Positions 12,101-17,247 of a DNA stretch of 64,000 bases are shown here, piece by piece (position 1 is the stretch's first letter; each line of letters begins with the position of its first letter). The stretch is from Pseudomonas persica. GTDB taxonomy: Bacteria; Pseudomonadota; Gammaproteobacteria; Pseudomonadales; Pseudomonadaceae. The stretch lies in the NCBI RefSeq assembly GCF_900291015.1, contig NZ_OLKL01000041.1, positions 1 through 64,000 of the forward strand, in the 5' to 3' direction. Below the pieces are notes generated by a model. The model saw only the letters and a program-made list of their open reading frames with translations, had not been told where the DNA came from and did no database searches. The position numbers and the translations under genes are program-made.

Positions 12101-13099
12101 CGCCTCGGCCAGGCCGTAGCTGGCGAAGAAGCTCTGTGGGTCGAAGCCGCAGGCCTGGAACTTGTCGGCAAAGGTGGTCAGGCTGTCCTGGCGGATCGGC
12201 TCGGAGCCGGAATAGGCCACCCGCCAACAACTGAGGTCGAGCCCGGCCAGCGAGGCTTCGCTGACCCGCTCGCAGCACAGCCGGTAGGCAAAGTCGGGGC
12301 CGCCGCTGATGGTGCCGCCGTATTCACTGATAGCCTGCAACCAGCGCAGCGGCCGGGCCAGGAAGTAGCCCGGCGACATCAGCACACAGGGCACGCCGCT
12401 GAAGATCGGCTGCAGCAGGCCGCCGATCAGGCCCATGTCGTGGTAAAGCGGCAGCCAGCTGACGATCACGTCATCAGGATTGAGGTCGATACCGAAGCCC
12501 TGGCGGATCAGTTGTTCGTTGGCCACCAGGTTGCCATGGCTGACCTGCACGCCCTTGGGCAATGCGGTGGAGCCGGAGGTGTACTGCAGGAAAGCGATGT
12601 CATCACCCTTGAGCGCGGGCTCGCGCCAGTTCGCAGCCAGCGCCGGGTCCAGGCCATCCACTGCCAGCAGCTCGGGCGCGTTGGCCGCCGCCAGGGCCTC
12701 CAGGCCCTGCAGGCTGCCGTGCAGCGCCGCAACGGTCAGCAGCAGGCGCGGCGCGGCGTCATCGATGATCGACAGCAAGCGCTGCTGGTGGTGCTGGCGC
12801 GCGGACTCCGGCGGGTAGGCCGGCACCGCAATCACGCCGGCATACAGGCAGCCGAAGAACGCTGCCACATAGTCTGGCCCGCTAGGGAACAACAGCACCG
12901 CACGGTCGCCGAAGCCGGCCCGGGCCTGCAAGGCAGCGGCGATGGTACGCGCGCGCTGGTCGAGGTCCCGGTAGCTGAGCACGGCCTGCTCGCCGGGCGC
13001 GTCGGCCAGAAAGCGCAAGGCGACTTTGTCCGGGGTCTGCGCGGCGCGTTGCGCCAGGGCCTGGACCAGCGAGAGCGGGAGTTCGAAGGCGTCCGTCAT
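146..13099 (-). CDS. pvdL: Pyoverdine chromophore non-ribosomal peptide synthetase PvdL
   Basis: This 4317-residue multimodular synthetase starts pyoverdine assembly in the cytoplasm by building the acylated Glu-Tyr-Dab chromophore precursor. Domains in order: fatty acyl-AMP ligase (1-570), carrier (Ser615), C1 (672-1105, HHIVADG at 802), A1 (1125-1610, TSGSTGQPKG), carrier (Ser1659), C2 (1715-2150, HHIVTEG at 1851), A2 (2175-2680), carrier LGGDSI (Ser2729), epimerase (2780-3215, HHLVVDG at 2906), C3 (3235-3670, HHILIDA at 3376), A3 (3700-4205) and a final carrier (Ser4255). There is no thioesterase, so the product passes to another synthetase. The acyl-ligase start, single epimerase after module 2 and length close to the roughly 4340-residue P. 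aeruginosa protein identify PvdL. The A3 pocket pattern D-I-W-E-L-T fits diaminobutyrate from memory. A PvdS-type promoter lies about 85 bases upstream. Confidence 0.96.
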   Translation of the reverse strand: MTDAFELPLSLVQALAQRAAQTPDKVALRFLADAPGEQAVLSYRDLDQRARTIAAALQARAGFGDRAVLLFPSGPDYVAAFFGCLYAGVIAVPAYPPESARQHHQQRLLSIIDDAAPRLLLTVAALHGSLQGLEALAAANAPELLAVDGLDPALAANWREPALKGDDIAFLQYTSGSTALPKGVQVSHGNLVANEQLIRQGFGIDLNPDDVIVSWLPLYHDMGLIGGLLQPIFSGVPCVLMSPGYFLARPLRWLQAISEYGGTISGGPDFAYRLCCERVSEASLAGLDLSCWRVAYSGSEPIRQDSLTTFADKFQACGFDPQSFFASYGLAEATLFVSGSRRGQGIAALELDGEAFATNRAQPGKGSVLMSCGYPQPGHAVRIVEPQRLQVLGDSQVGEIWAGGPSIALGYWRNPEASARTFVEMDGQTWLRTGDLGFMREGEVFVTGRLKDMLIVRGQNLYPQDLEQTLEREVDVLRKGRVAVFAVEQQGEEGIGVAVEISRNVQKAVKPQDLIKTLRQVIADACRQAPAVVLLLNPGALPRTSSGKLQRSACRLRMDDGSLDCYARFPEVCEPVATGAAGDELQARIAGVWRDILKVEAVSADEHFLLLGGNSIAATHVTARLADELGINLGLRTLFEAPVLADYSTAVAAIIAEGGGQVAAIATLERAQALPQSLAQNRLWLLWQLDPQSAAYNIPAGLQLRGELDESALAAAFQALVARHESLRTLFAEEGGQALQRILPQQSFNFRRLDLEDQAAEQVAAQRETEARQPFDLTRGPLLRVTLARLDDEHHQLWVTLHHIVADGWSLNILLDEFARLYAARCQGLEANLAPLTLGYADYGSWQRQWLAAGEAERQLQYWQVRLGDELPVLDLCTDHPRTSRRDHRAARFNLKVPARLSEALKDLARDQQASLFMVLLAGWQALLHRYSGQADIRVGVPNANRPRLETQGMVGFFINIQVLRAQLDGRLPFDQLLAQVRQATLDAQANQDLPFEQLVEAMPEAREQGLFQVMFNHQQRDLSALRRLPGLLAEELPWHSREAKFDLQLHSEEDHQGRLSLALDYAAELFDASTVKRLAQHLLALLEQVCAEPQRALGEVQLLDEPGRAQLSSWGQAPAAAPQRLLVEQLNDQARLTPQRTALVWDGGSLDYAELHQQANRLAHYLRDKGVGPDTCVAIAVERSPQLLVGLLAILKAGGAYVPLDVDYPAERLAYMLADCNAGLLLSHSNLLGKLPQVDGVSAIALDQLHLDSWPGHAPGLHLHGDNLAYVIYTSGSTGQPKGVGNTHAALAERLQWMQASYALDDSDVLMQKAPISFDVSVWECFWPLVTGCKLVLAGPGEHRDPQRIAALVQAHGVTTLHFVPPLLQVFVQEPQAGACSSLRRLFSGGEALSATLRDRVLQVLPQVQLHNRYGPTETAINVTHWHCQASDGERSPIGRPLGNVLCRVLDEELELTVPGVPGELYLGGAGLARGYLGRPGLTAERFVPQADGNGERLYRSGDRARWQVQTEALEYLGRLDQQVKVRGFRVEPEEVQACLLAQAGVEQALVLIHKDAVGAQLVGYYSGSAQPDALLTVLAEQLPAYMVPAQLIALAQMPLGPSGKVERKALPAPVWQQREHVEPQTALQQQVAAIWREVLNLPRIGLQDDFFALGGHSLLATQIVSRTRQACDVELPLKALFDASELGAFCAEIARIRAAGEHNLQGAIVRVDRRQAVPLSYSQQRMWFLWQMEPDSPAYNVGGMARLRGTLHVDAFERALQALVVRHETLRTTFPSINGVPYQCVAEDSSLHLDWQDFSALPADARQQRLQQLADDQAHQPFDLERGPLLRACLVKAEEREHFFVLTLHHIVTEGWAMDIFARELGELYEAFVDDRESPLAPLPVQYLDYSVWQRQWLESGEGARQLAYWKDRLGDEHPVLALPADRPRPAVQSHRGELYRFELDPALVARVHGFNSRRGLTLFMTMTATLAALLHRYSGQRDLRIGAPVANRIRPESEGLIGAFLNTQVLRCELDGQLTAAQLLEQVRQAAIEGQSHQDLPFDQLVEALQPPRSSAYNPLFQVMCNVQRWAFQQSRQLAGMQVEYLVNDASATKFDLYLEVTDLDGRLGCCLTYSRDLFDEPRIARMAEHWQQLLAGLLDNPQQRLCELPMLSSAEQQLLAGQLQGEQDFALDQTVHGLFAAQAARTPHAGALTFAGQHMTYAELDQQANRLARALRERGVGPQVRVGLALDRSLEMVVGLLAILKAGGAYVPLDPEYPLDRLRYMIEDSRVGLLLSQRALLQTLGELPAGVARWSLEDDSASLSAYSDAPLDNLNLPQHQAYLIYTSGSTGTPKGVVVSHGEFAMHCQAVIAAFGMRSDDCELHFYSINFDAASERLWVPLLCGARVVLRAQGQWGAEDICQLVREQQVSILGFTPSYGSQLAQYLAGQGEQLPVRLVITGGEALTGEHLQRIRQAFAPQQFFNAYGPTETVVMPLACLAPQTLPAELGSVPIGRVIGSRTAYILDEDLALLPQGGIGELYVGGAGLAQGYHDRPGLSAERFVADPFSSEGGRLYRTGDLVRLGSDGLVEYLGRADQQVKIRGFRIELGEIESRLQAHADVDEAVVLALDLPGGKQLVGYLVCKQAAADSEVQGLLRDAVKADARQHLPDYMVPAHLVLLDSLPLMGNGKLDRRALPLPDLEQARQQYQAPGNELEAQLAQIWRDVLNVVQIGVQDNFFELGGDSILSIQVVSRARQAGLQFTPRDLFQHQTIQTLAAVVRYSEAASSIDQCQRQGQTGLTPIQHWFFDSEVPQPQHWNQAVLLEPRKPLDEGVLAQALAALVQHHDSLRLRFSQAQGRWQAEYAQPASGRLLWTATVADFADCQPLYTDLQCSLDLQQGPLLRALLVNDGQGSQRLLLAIHHLVVDGVSWRVLLEDLQALYRGQPLAAKTHAMGDWAARLASYAGSDSLRDELGWWQRQLGSVRRELPCDHPQGGNLHRHASTLAIGLDVAQTRQLLQQAPAAYHTQVNDLLLTALARALCRWSGDEEVLVQLEGHGRDGLFEDMDLTRSVGWFTNAYPLSLRPLPGEDDAARAGSIKRIKEQLRQVPHNGLGYGVLRYLADEAGREQMAALPQARITFNYLGQFDQQFDSTALFQPMDAPAGLAHDLDAALPNWLSVDGQVYGGALQLRWTFSTERYDERTIARLAEAYRQELLALVEHCLADGNGSFTPSDFPLAHLTQAQIDALPVPAAQIEDVYPLTPMQEGMLLHTLLEPGTGLYYMQDRYRINSALDPERFAQAWQAVVARHEALRASFSWNSGEAMLQIIHKPGNTPVDYQDWRGLDDDAQEQRLQALHKQEREAGFALLSEAPFHLRLVRVADERYWFMMSNHHILIDAWCRSLLMNDFFEIYQALGEGRQARLPVPPRYRDYIGWLQRQGLDDARAWWRANLAGFERATTIPSDRPLRHEHAGSGMIVGDCYTRLAVSDGARLRELAQAHQLTVNTFAQAAWALVLARYSGERDVIFGVTVAGRPVSMPQMQRTVGLFINSVALRVQLPVAGERCSVRQWLQGLLERNMELREYEYLPLVAIQECSELPKGQPLFDSLFVFENAPVESAVLDHAQHLNASSDSGRTHTNFPLTAVCYPGDDLGLHLSFDQRYFDYPTVECLLAEFKRLLLALVQGFEGEMSALPLLGAEERRFLLEDCNRTARAYPLEQSYIAQFEAQVAAHPQRTVARCLDASYDYAGLNLAANRLGHALIAAGVSVDQPVALLAERGLPLLGMIVGSFKAGAGYLPLDPGLPAVRLQSIIQLSRTPVLVCSAACAGQGRQLLDELEAAARPQLLVWEDIQASPVASHNPGIHSGPDNLAYVIYTSGSTGLPKGVMVEQRGMLNNQLSKVPYLALGEQDVIAQTASQSFDISVWQFLAAPLFGARVEIVPNAIAHDPQGLLAHVQATGISVLESVPSLIQGMLANDHQALDGLRWMLPTGEAMPPELAAQWLQRYPQIGLVNAYGPAECSDDVAFFRVDAASTRGSYLPIGTPTDNNRLYLFDEDQALVPLGAVGELCVAGTGVGRGYVGDPQRTALAFIPHPHGAPGERLYRTGDLARQRPDGVLEYVGRIDHQVKIRGYRIELGEIEARLHEQVEIREAAVGVQDGVNGKHLVGYLVAHQGIAADAALLEQLKQRLRAELPEYMVPLHWGWFDSLPRNANGKLDRKALPAIDIGGQHNQAYQAPRNELEEVLAGIWADVLKAERVGVHDNFFALGGHSLLATQIASRVQKQLQLNVPLRAMFECSTVAELAVYVQGLQGSALDDDKVDRLSDLMAELEGL

Positions 13100-13182
13100 G
13101 GGGTGTTCCTGCCAGTGTCTGGTGGGGTCGGGCCGGCTGCTCCGCGAACGTGGGCGCGGCGGCCTCGGGTGTACACAGGGGA

Positions 13183-13207
13183 ACGGATGGGCGGGGGGAG
13201 AAATTAG
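13183..13207 (-). promoter_or_regulatory. Predicted PvdS-dependent (iron-starvation) promoter of pvdL
   Basis: On the minus strand CTAATT is followed by 16 bases and CGT, one mismatch from the PvdS/PfrI promoter pattern TAAAT-N16-CGT. It lies 84 bases upstream of the pvdL ATG, in the orientation needed to transcribe it. PvdS-type sigma factors are known to drive pvdL in fluorescent pseudomonads; the assignment here is by pattern only. Confidence 0.7.
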
Positions 13208-13213
13208 CCTGTC

Positions 13214-13258
13214 GGCTTACCCGCAGCGGCTCAGCGCAGGCCCTTTCGCGGGTAAGCC
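13214..13258. repeat. Inverted repeat between pvdL and pvdS
   Basis: GGCTTACCCGC at 13214-13224 and its exact complement at 13248-13258 form 11-bp arms. The sequence resembles the core of the REP units in this window. It sits directly upstream of the pvdL promoter, between the two divergent genes. Confidence 0.6.
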
Positions 13259-13310
13259 CCCCCATAGGCTTAGAACTGGAATATGCAGTTACCAATTACA
13301 TTTCGCATTT

Positions 13311-13329
13311 GACAACCATTATCATTCTG
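13311..13329 (+). promoter_or_regulatory. Fur box upstream of pvdS
   Basis: Fourteen of 19 positions match the consensus GATAATGATTATCATTATC, including the run ATTATCATT. It is about 75 bases upstream of the pvdS ATG. Fur repression of pvdS in iron-replete cells is established in Pseudomonas; the site was found here by inspection. Confidence 0.8.
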
Positions 13330-13404
13330 AATAGCTTGTCGCCCGTCGTAGGAAGCTTCCCAACTTTGGGTGCGTCCTTTCCTCTCTGTGACAAGGTGAT
13401 TTCC

Positions 13405-13935
13405 ATGGCGGAACAACTATCCACAAGTAAGTGCGATTCACCATTACTGCAGGCCTTCGTCGACAACCGCAGCATCCTGGTCAAGATCGCAGCCCGCATC
13501 ACCGGCTGCCGGTCGCGCGCCGAAGATGTGGTGCAAGACGCCTTTTTCCGGCTCAGCGCCGCCCCGCAGATCACCTCGTCATTCAAGGCGCAGTTGAGCT
13601 ATCTGTTCCAGATCGTGCGCAACCTGGCCATCGACCATTACCGCAAGCAGGCAATGGAGTTGAAGTACTCCGGCAGCGAGGAGGAAGGCCTGAACGTGGT
13701 CGTGCAGAATGCCTCCCCGGAAGCCACCCACATCAACCTTGCCGCGCTGGATGACATTGCCCGGGCGCTGAACGATCTGCCCCAGCGCACCCGCTATGCC
13801 TTCGAGATGTACCGCCTGCATGGCGTGCCGCAGAAGGACATTGCCAAGGAGCTGGGCGTGTCGCCGACGCTGGTCAACTTCATGATCCGCGATGCGCTGG
13901 TGCATTGCCGCAAGACGGCCAGTCGCCAGGCCTGA
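13405..13935 (+). CDS. pvdS: ECF sigma factor PvdS (PfrI), iron-starvation sigma factor
   Basis: This 176-residue extracytoplasmic-function sigma-70 protein directs RNA polymerase to pyoverdine genes. Region 2 is visible around RAEDVVQDAFFRL, followed by a region-4 helix-turn-helix ending in VPQKDIAKELGVSPTLVNFMI. I chose the ATG at 13405 because AAGGTG lies seven bases upstream and the length matches PfrI of P. putida; the frame is open further upstream but without family similarity. The gene is divergent from pvdL, has a Fur box about 75 bases upstream and is followed by a GC hairpin. Its targets in this window are probably pvdL and the acetyltransferase gene at 14162-15187, both with PvdS-type promoters. 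Confidence 0.95.
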   Translation: MAEQLSTSKCDSPLLQAFVDNRSILVKIAARITGCRSRAEDVVQDAFFRLSAAPQITSSFKAQLSYLFQIVRNLAIDHYRKQAMELKYSGSEEEGLNVVVQNASPEATHINLAALDDIARALNDLPQRTRYAFEMYRLHGVPQKDIAKELGVSPTLVNFMIRDALVHCRKTASRQA

Positions 13936-13956
13936 AGCCTTTGCCCAGAGATTGCC

Positions 13957-13978
13957 GGGGGCGCGTTGCGCCCCTTTC
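13957..13978 (+). terminator. Hairpin terminator after pvdS
   Basis: GGGGCGC-GTT-GCGCCCC at 13958-13974 followed by TTT, 22 bases after the pvdS stop codon. The stem is perfect with a three-base loop. REP-like sequence follows immediately, so it may also be part of a repeat unit. Confidence 0.6.
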
Positions 13979-14018
13979 GCCGGCAAGCCGGCTCCCACAC
14001 CGACCGCGCAGCTCTTGA

Positions 14019-14069
14019 GGCCCAGCCCTTTGGGCTGCGCTGTCGCATAGAGAACTGAATTCGCAAGCG
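14019..14069 (+). repeat. 51-bp repeat, copy A (inverted copy at 38154-38204)
   Basis: This stretch is identical, in reverse complement, to 38154-38204. It contains the small hairpin CAGCCC-TTT-GGGCTG and an EcoRI-type GAATTC. Sequence identity stops at both ends of the 51 bases, apart from REP-like GGGAGC/CCACAGG words nearby. Both copies lie in intergenic DNA beside REP-type sequence. Confidence 0.9.
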
Positions 14070-14161
14070 CTCCCACAGGGGCCCTGCTAATTCAACCAGT
14101 TATGTGCAGCTCTATGAGAGCTGGCTTGCCGGCAATGGGCCGCACAGCGGCCCCTTGACCC

Positions 14162-15187
14162 TCAAGCCAGTTTGCAACGCTCGAAAAACCGCTCCCGCCC
14201 CAGGATCATCAACGCCGCACGCTTGTGCGGGAAGTCGAACTCCTTGTCGCAATGGAAGCACTGGTCGTGCATGTAACCGATCATCTTGCCGTTGTCGGCC
14301 CGCGGCTCGGCCACCACCCGCTGGGTGCGCGGGTCATCCAGGAACAGGTAGTGCACCAGCGCCGATAGCCAGCTGGCCACCTTGTGCGGCCCGCGGTGGC
14401 TCTCCTCCCCTACCAGCATGTGGATGCCACGGTCGTAGTCATCGGCCGGATAGAACGGCGCAATGCGATCTTCCTTGGCCCAGTACGCCTCGAAGTAGGC
14501 AAACGGCTGGTCATCGAAACAGCCGATCAGCGTCAGGGTATGCGGGTCGGCGTCGAGCTTGCCAAGGTACTCGCGATGTTGCGCAAGGCTGCCACCCTCC
14601 TGCCAGAATGCCTCCACCCGTGGGGTGTTCTGCCAGCGGTTGAAGCGCTCCAGATCATGCTCGATCTCCAAGGTACGCAGCGACACCCAACTGCCCAGGC
14701 GCGCATCGAAGCGCCGGTACACCTCGCCACGGGGCTTGGGCGCGCGGCGCGGGTGGCGCTTGCCGTTGCTGATCTGCATCTGCTGCGGGAATGCCACGCT
14801 GGCCGACTCGCCCAGCCACGGCTGCGGCAGCTGCCAGAACAGCGCCCGCTCGCACAGGTATTGGCCAGGCTGCTGGCCGGCCAGCAGCAGGCCACTGGTC
14901 AATGCCCGAGACAACGCCTCGGGCAATGCCTCGGGCAGATGCCAGGCCAGGCGCTGGCAGAGCGTGTCGCGGGACAGCAGCCAATAACAGGCGGCCCACA
15001 AGGCCTGATAGGGGCGCTCGGGACACAGGCATTCAAGGTGAACATGCAGGGTAGCGCCCACCTCCAGGCGCAACTGGATCAGCGGGCGGCCTTCGAGGGA
15101 CAGGCTCAGCCAGTTGTCGCCCTCCTCGGCACTGAGGCTGCGCCAGCGTGGCACTGACTGGGGCTGCGAAGCGGCATCGAACGGCAT
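14162..15187 (-). CDS. Siderophore biosynthesis GNAT acetyltransferase (hydroxyornithine-type acylase family)
   Basis: This 341-residue protein has a C-terminal IucB/RhbD/AlcB-type acyltransferase domain (about residues 165-335). Visible pieces are the FAYFEAYWAKEDRIAPFY segment, the GIHMLVGEESHRG acetyl-CoA loop region, and the ending RVVAEPRADNGKMIGYMHDQCF. The N-terminal half is less conserved. Enzymes of this family acylate N-hydroxylated lysine or ornithine side chains used in siderophores; a role in making the acetyl-hydroxyornithine units of pyoverdine (PvdY-like) fits the pvdL-pvdS context. A perfect PvdS-type promoter lies 43 bases upstream of the ATG, which strongly supports siderophore function. 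The exact substrate is inferred. Confidence 0.82.
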   Translation of the reverse strand: MPFDAASQPQSVPRWRSLSAEEGDNWLSLSLEGRPLIQLRLEVGATLHVHLECLCPERPYQALWAACYWLLSRDTLCQRLAWHLPEALPEALSRALTSGLLLAGQQPGQYLCERALFWQLPQPWLGESASVAFPQQMQISNGKRHPRRAPKPRGEVYRRFDARLGSWVSLRTLEIEHDLERFNRWQNTPRVEAFWQEGGSLAQHREYLGKLDADPHTLTLIGCFDDQPFAYFEAYWAKEDRIAPFYPADDYDRGIHMLVGEESHRGPHKVASWLSALVHYLFLDDPRTQRVVAEPRADNGKMIGYMHDQCFHCDKEFDFPHKRAALMILGRERFFERCKLA

Positions 15188-15229
15188 GGGCTTGACTCAC
15201 GACAATGAAGAAAAGGCTCACTGCCGAAA

Positions 15230-15254
15230 ACGTTGCCGCGCCGCGGGAATTTAG
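15230..15254 (-). promoter_or_regulatory. Predicted PvdS-dependent promoter of the acetyltransferase gene
   Basis: The minus strand reads CTAAAT, then exactly 16 bases, then CGT: a perfect match to the PvdS/PfrI promoter pattern. The CGT ends 43 bases before the ATG at 15187. The TAAAT element overlaps the stop codon of the upstream gene (15251-15253), so the promoter is embedded in that gene's end. Confidence 0.85.
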
Positions 15255-16060
15255 TCGTGCGGTGCGGCCACCGTGATGCGATAGGGCTCGAAGATGCGCG
15301 CCAGTTCGCCGCTTTCGCGCAGGCTCCGCAGCAGCGCCGCGAACGCCTGCTCGCCGATGGGTGCCCCCGGGCGCAGCAAGGCGTAGTGGTGGTAGACCTG
15401 GTCAATGCGCTGCGAGGGCACCAACTGCTCCCGGCTGGCCGGGTTGCGCGCCAGGAAATCGCTGAGGTAGGAGCGCGTGACCAGGGCGATGTCGGCGCGG
15501 CCGGCCTGCACCATCAGCAGGTTGCTGTCGTGGGAATAGGTCAGGGTCGCGTTGTAGGCCGTGCGCAGGTAGCCCGGGTTGGAATTGAAGCCGGCGAACG
15601 CATAGTGATAGCCGTTGATCAGCGCCAGGCGCTTGCCGTGCAGGTCGTCGAAGTAATGCGGGTCACGGCCATTGGCCTGGCGGGCGACGAACACTTCGGC
15701 GTCTTCCAGGCCCATGTCGACGCTCTGGTGGGGAATCTGCTGCCAACCCCACTCCGGGTTCTCGAAAATGGCCATGTCGGTGCGGCCTTGCTGGAGGTCA
15801 CCAAAACGCCGCTGGATAGAGGTGGGCACCACAACGAAGTGGTAGTGCCGCTGCGTGCGGTTGAGCGCGTCGACCAGCTGCGGCAGCAGGCCACTGTCGG
15901 CCCCCTGCTCGGGGCGCACCGTGTATGGCGGGAAATGCGCTGCGCCAATCCTCACCTCGATGACATCGGCCGCCCATACCGACGGCGCCAGCCAGAACAC
16001 GGCCAGCAGCATCAGGGAAGACAGGGCCTTGAGGCCGGGCGCTGGAGTCAAGACGGACAC
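15251..16060 (-). CDS. Periplasmic solute-binding protein, family 3
   Basis: This 269-residue protein has a signal peptide (hydrophobic segment near residues 10-28 ending in VWA-AD) and a family-3 periplasmic binding fold: GAAHFPPYTV, GLLPQLVDALN, GRTDMAIFENPEWG and a C-terminal LLRSLRESGELARIFEPYR. Such proteins bind amino acids or other small polar solutes. No permease or ATPase gene is next to it, so it is an orphan binding protein or a signalling protein. The start is GTG at 16060, chosen because it gives a complete signal peptide; the Shine-Dalgarno is weak. The stop codon overlaps a PvdS-type promoter for the next gene. The ligand is unknown. Confidence 0.75.
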   Translation of the reverse strand: MSVLTPAPGLKALSSLMLLAVFWLAPSVWAADVIEVRIGAAHFPPYTVRPEQGADSGLLPQLVDALNRTQRHYHFVVVPTSIQRRFGDLQQGRTDMAIFENPEWGWQQIPHQSVDMGLEDAEVFVARQANGRDPHYFDDLHGKRLALINGYHYAFAGFNSNPGYLRTAYNATLTYSHDSNLLMVQAGRADIALVTRSYLSDFLARNPASREQLVPSQRIDQVYHHYALLRPGAPIGEQAFAALLRSLRESGELARIFEPYRITVAAPHD

Positions 16061-16224
16061 TCATCACGGTTCATGCCTGGGTCCGCCTAAGCTAGGCGTT
16101 TTCCGGGCCGGACACAACTGCCGGTTACGTGGCCCTTTGTGCCAAAGCTGCGGGCAAATTGCCAGGGGGTGCCGGATGCCCGGAGTTTGGCTACGCTCTA
16201 GCAGGATCTGCAAGGGAGCCTGGT

Positions 16225-16776
16225 ATGGGCCATTGGTTGGTGATCGACCTGGAAGCCACCACCGACGATGGTGGCTGGCCGGTCACAGAGATGGAAATCA
16301 TTGAAATCGGCGCAAGCCTGGTTACCCGCGAAGGCCGCGAGGTCGACCACTTCCAGCGCTTCGTGAAGCCCCGGCGGCGGCCGCAACTGACGCCGTTCTG
16401 CCGCGAGCTGACCCACATCAGCCAGGCCAGTGTGGACAGTGCCGCATCGTTCCGCGAGGTGTGGGCAAGCTTCGAGCGCTGGCTTGGGCACCATCGTGGG
16501 CAGCTTCAGGCCTGGGTCAGCTGGGGCGACTACGACCGCCAGCAGCTGCACCAGGAATGGCAGCAGCATGGGCTGGACAGCTTGTTGCGAACCCTGCCGC
16601 ACATCAACCTCAAGCAACGTTTCGCCAAGGCCCGCCACCTGCAGCGCCCTGCTGGGCTGAATGGTGCACTGCAGCTGGCCGGCATGCACTTTTGCGGGCA
16701 GCAGCACCGGGCCCTGGAAGATGCGCGCAATACCGCGCGGCTGCTGCCGTTGAGCCTGCCGGCGGACGCTACCTGA
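16225..16776 (+). CDS. DEDDh-type 3'-5' exonuclease family protein
   Basis: This 183-residue protein belongs to the RNase T / DnaQ exonuclease superfamily. The metal-binding acidic residues are visible: D8 and E10 in VIDLEATT, a middle Asp in SWGDYDRQQL, and His/Asp in HRALEDARNTARL, giving the DEDDh pattern. It is a stand-alone exonuclease domain, so it may trim RNA or DNA ends; the natural substrate is unknown. I chose the ATG at 16225 because AAGGGAG lies upstream and the motif-bearing region begins at once. The open frame further upstream has no family similarity. It is followed in the same direction by ppnP, 74 bases away. Confidence 0.85.
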   Translation: MGHWLVIDLEATTDDGGWPVTEMEIIEIGASLVTREGREVDHFQRFVKPRRRPQLTPFCRELTHISQASVDSAASFREVWASFERWLGHHRGQLQAWVSWGDYDRQQLHQEWQQHGLDSLLRTLPHINLKQRFAKARHLQRPAGLNGALQLAGMHFCGQQHRALEDARNTARLLPLSLPADAT

Positions 16777-16850
16777 AAGCAGATGACGGGGCCCGTGGCC
16801 TTGGGCATACTGGCCAGCCCTTTTTCATCCCCCCTTTTCAGGAGTCGCCC

Positions 16851-17135
16851 ATGTTCCAGGTCAACGAGTACTTCAACGGCACCGTCAAGTCGATCGCATT
16901 CACGGGCGAAGAAGGCCCGGCCACTGTCGGTGTGATGGCCCCGGGCGAATACGAGTTCGGCACTGCCAAGCGCGAGATCATGCACGTGGTTTCGGGAGCG
17001 CTGACCGTGAAGCTGCCAGGTAGCGACAACTGGGAAACCTTCAAGGCGGGCGACAAGTTCAACGTGCCGGCTGACAGCAAGTTCCAGCTGCAGGTGAAGG
17101 TGGATACCGCTTACCTGTGCGAGTACCGCGACTAA
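16851..17135 (+). CDS. ppnP: Pyrimidine/purine nucleoside phosphorylase PpnP (DUF1255)
   Basis: This 94-residue single-cupin protein is a close match to the PpnP (YaiE) family, which phosphorolyses purine and pyrimidine nucleosides to free base and ribose-1-phosphate in the cytoplasm. Diagnostic stretches are EYFNGTVKSIAF, GVMAPGEYEFGTAKREIMHVVSG and the terminal TAYLCEYRD. The length is typical. A Shine-Dalgarno AGGAG is positioned upstream of the ATG. A REP pair follows the stop codon. Confidence 0.92.
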   Translation: MFQVNEYFNGTVKSIAFTGEEGPATVGVMAPGEYEFGTAKREIMHVVSGALTVKLPGSDNWETFKAGDKFNVPADSKFQLQVKVDTAYLCEYRD

Positions 17136-17149
17136 GCGTCAACCTGTTC

Positions 17150-17239
17150 CGGCCTCTTCGCGGGTAAACCCGCTCCCACAGGTACAGCACAGCGTTCATA
17201 CCTGTAGCGCACCTGTGGGAGCGGGTTCACCCGCGAAGA
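17150..17239. repeat. REP pair (inverted), TTCGCGGGTAAACCCGC type
   Basis: Two REP units in opposite orientation share the arm reading CTTCGCGGGT-AACCCGCTCCCACAGG. They sit between the convergent genes ppnP and the alpha/beta hydrolase gene, as usual for P. putida REP pairs. Confidence 0.9.
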
Positions 17240-17247
17240 ATCCAGCA

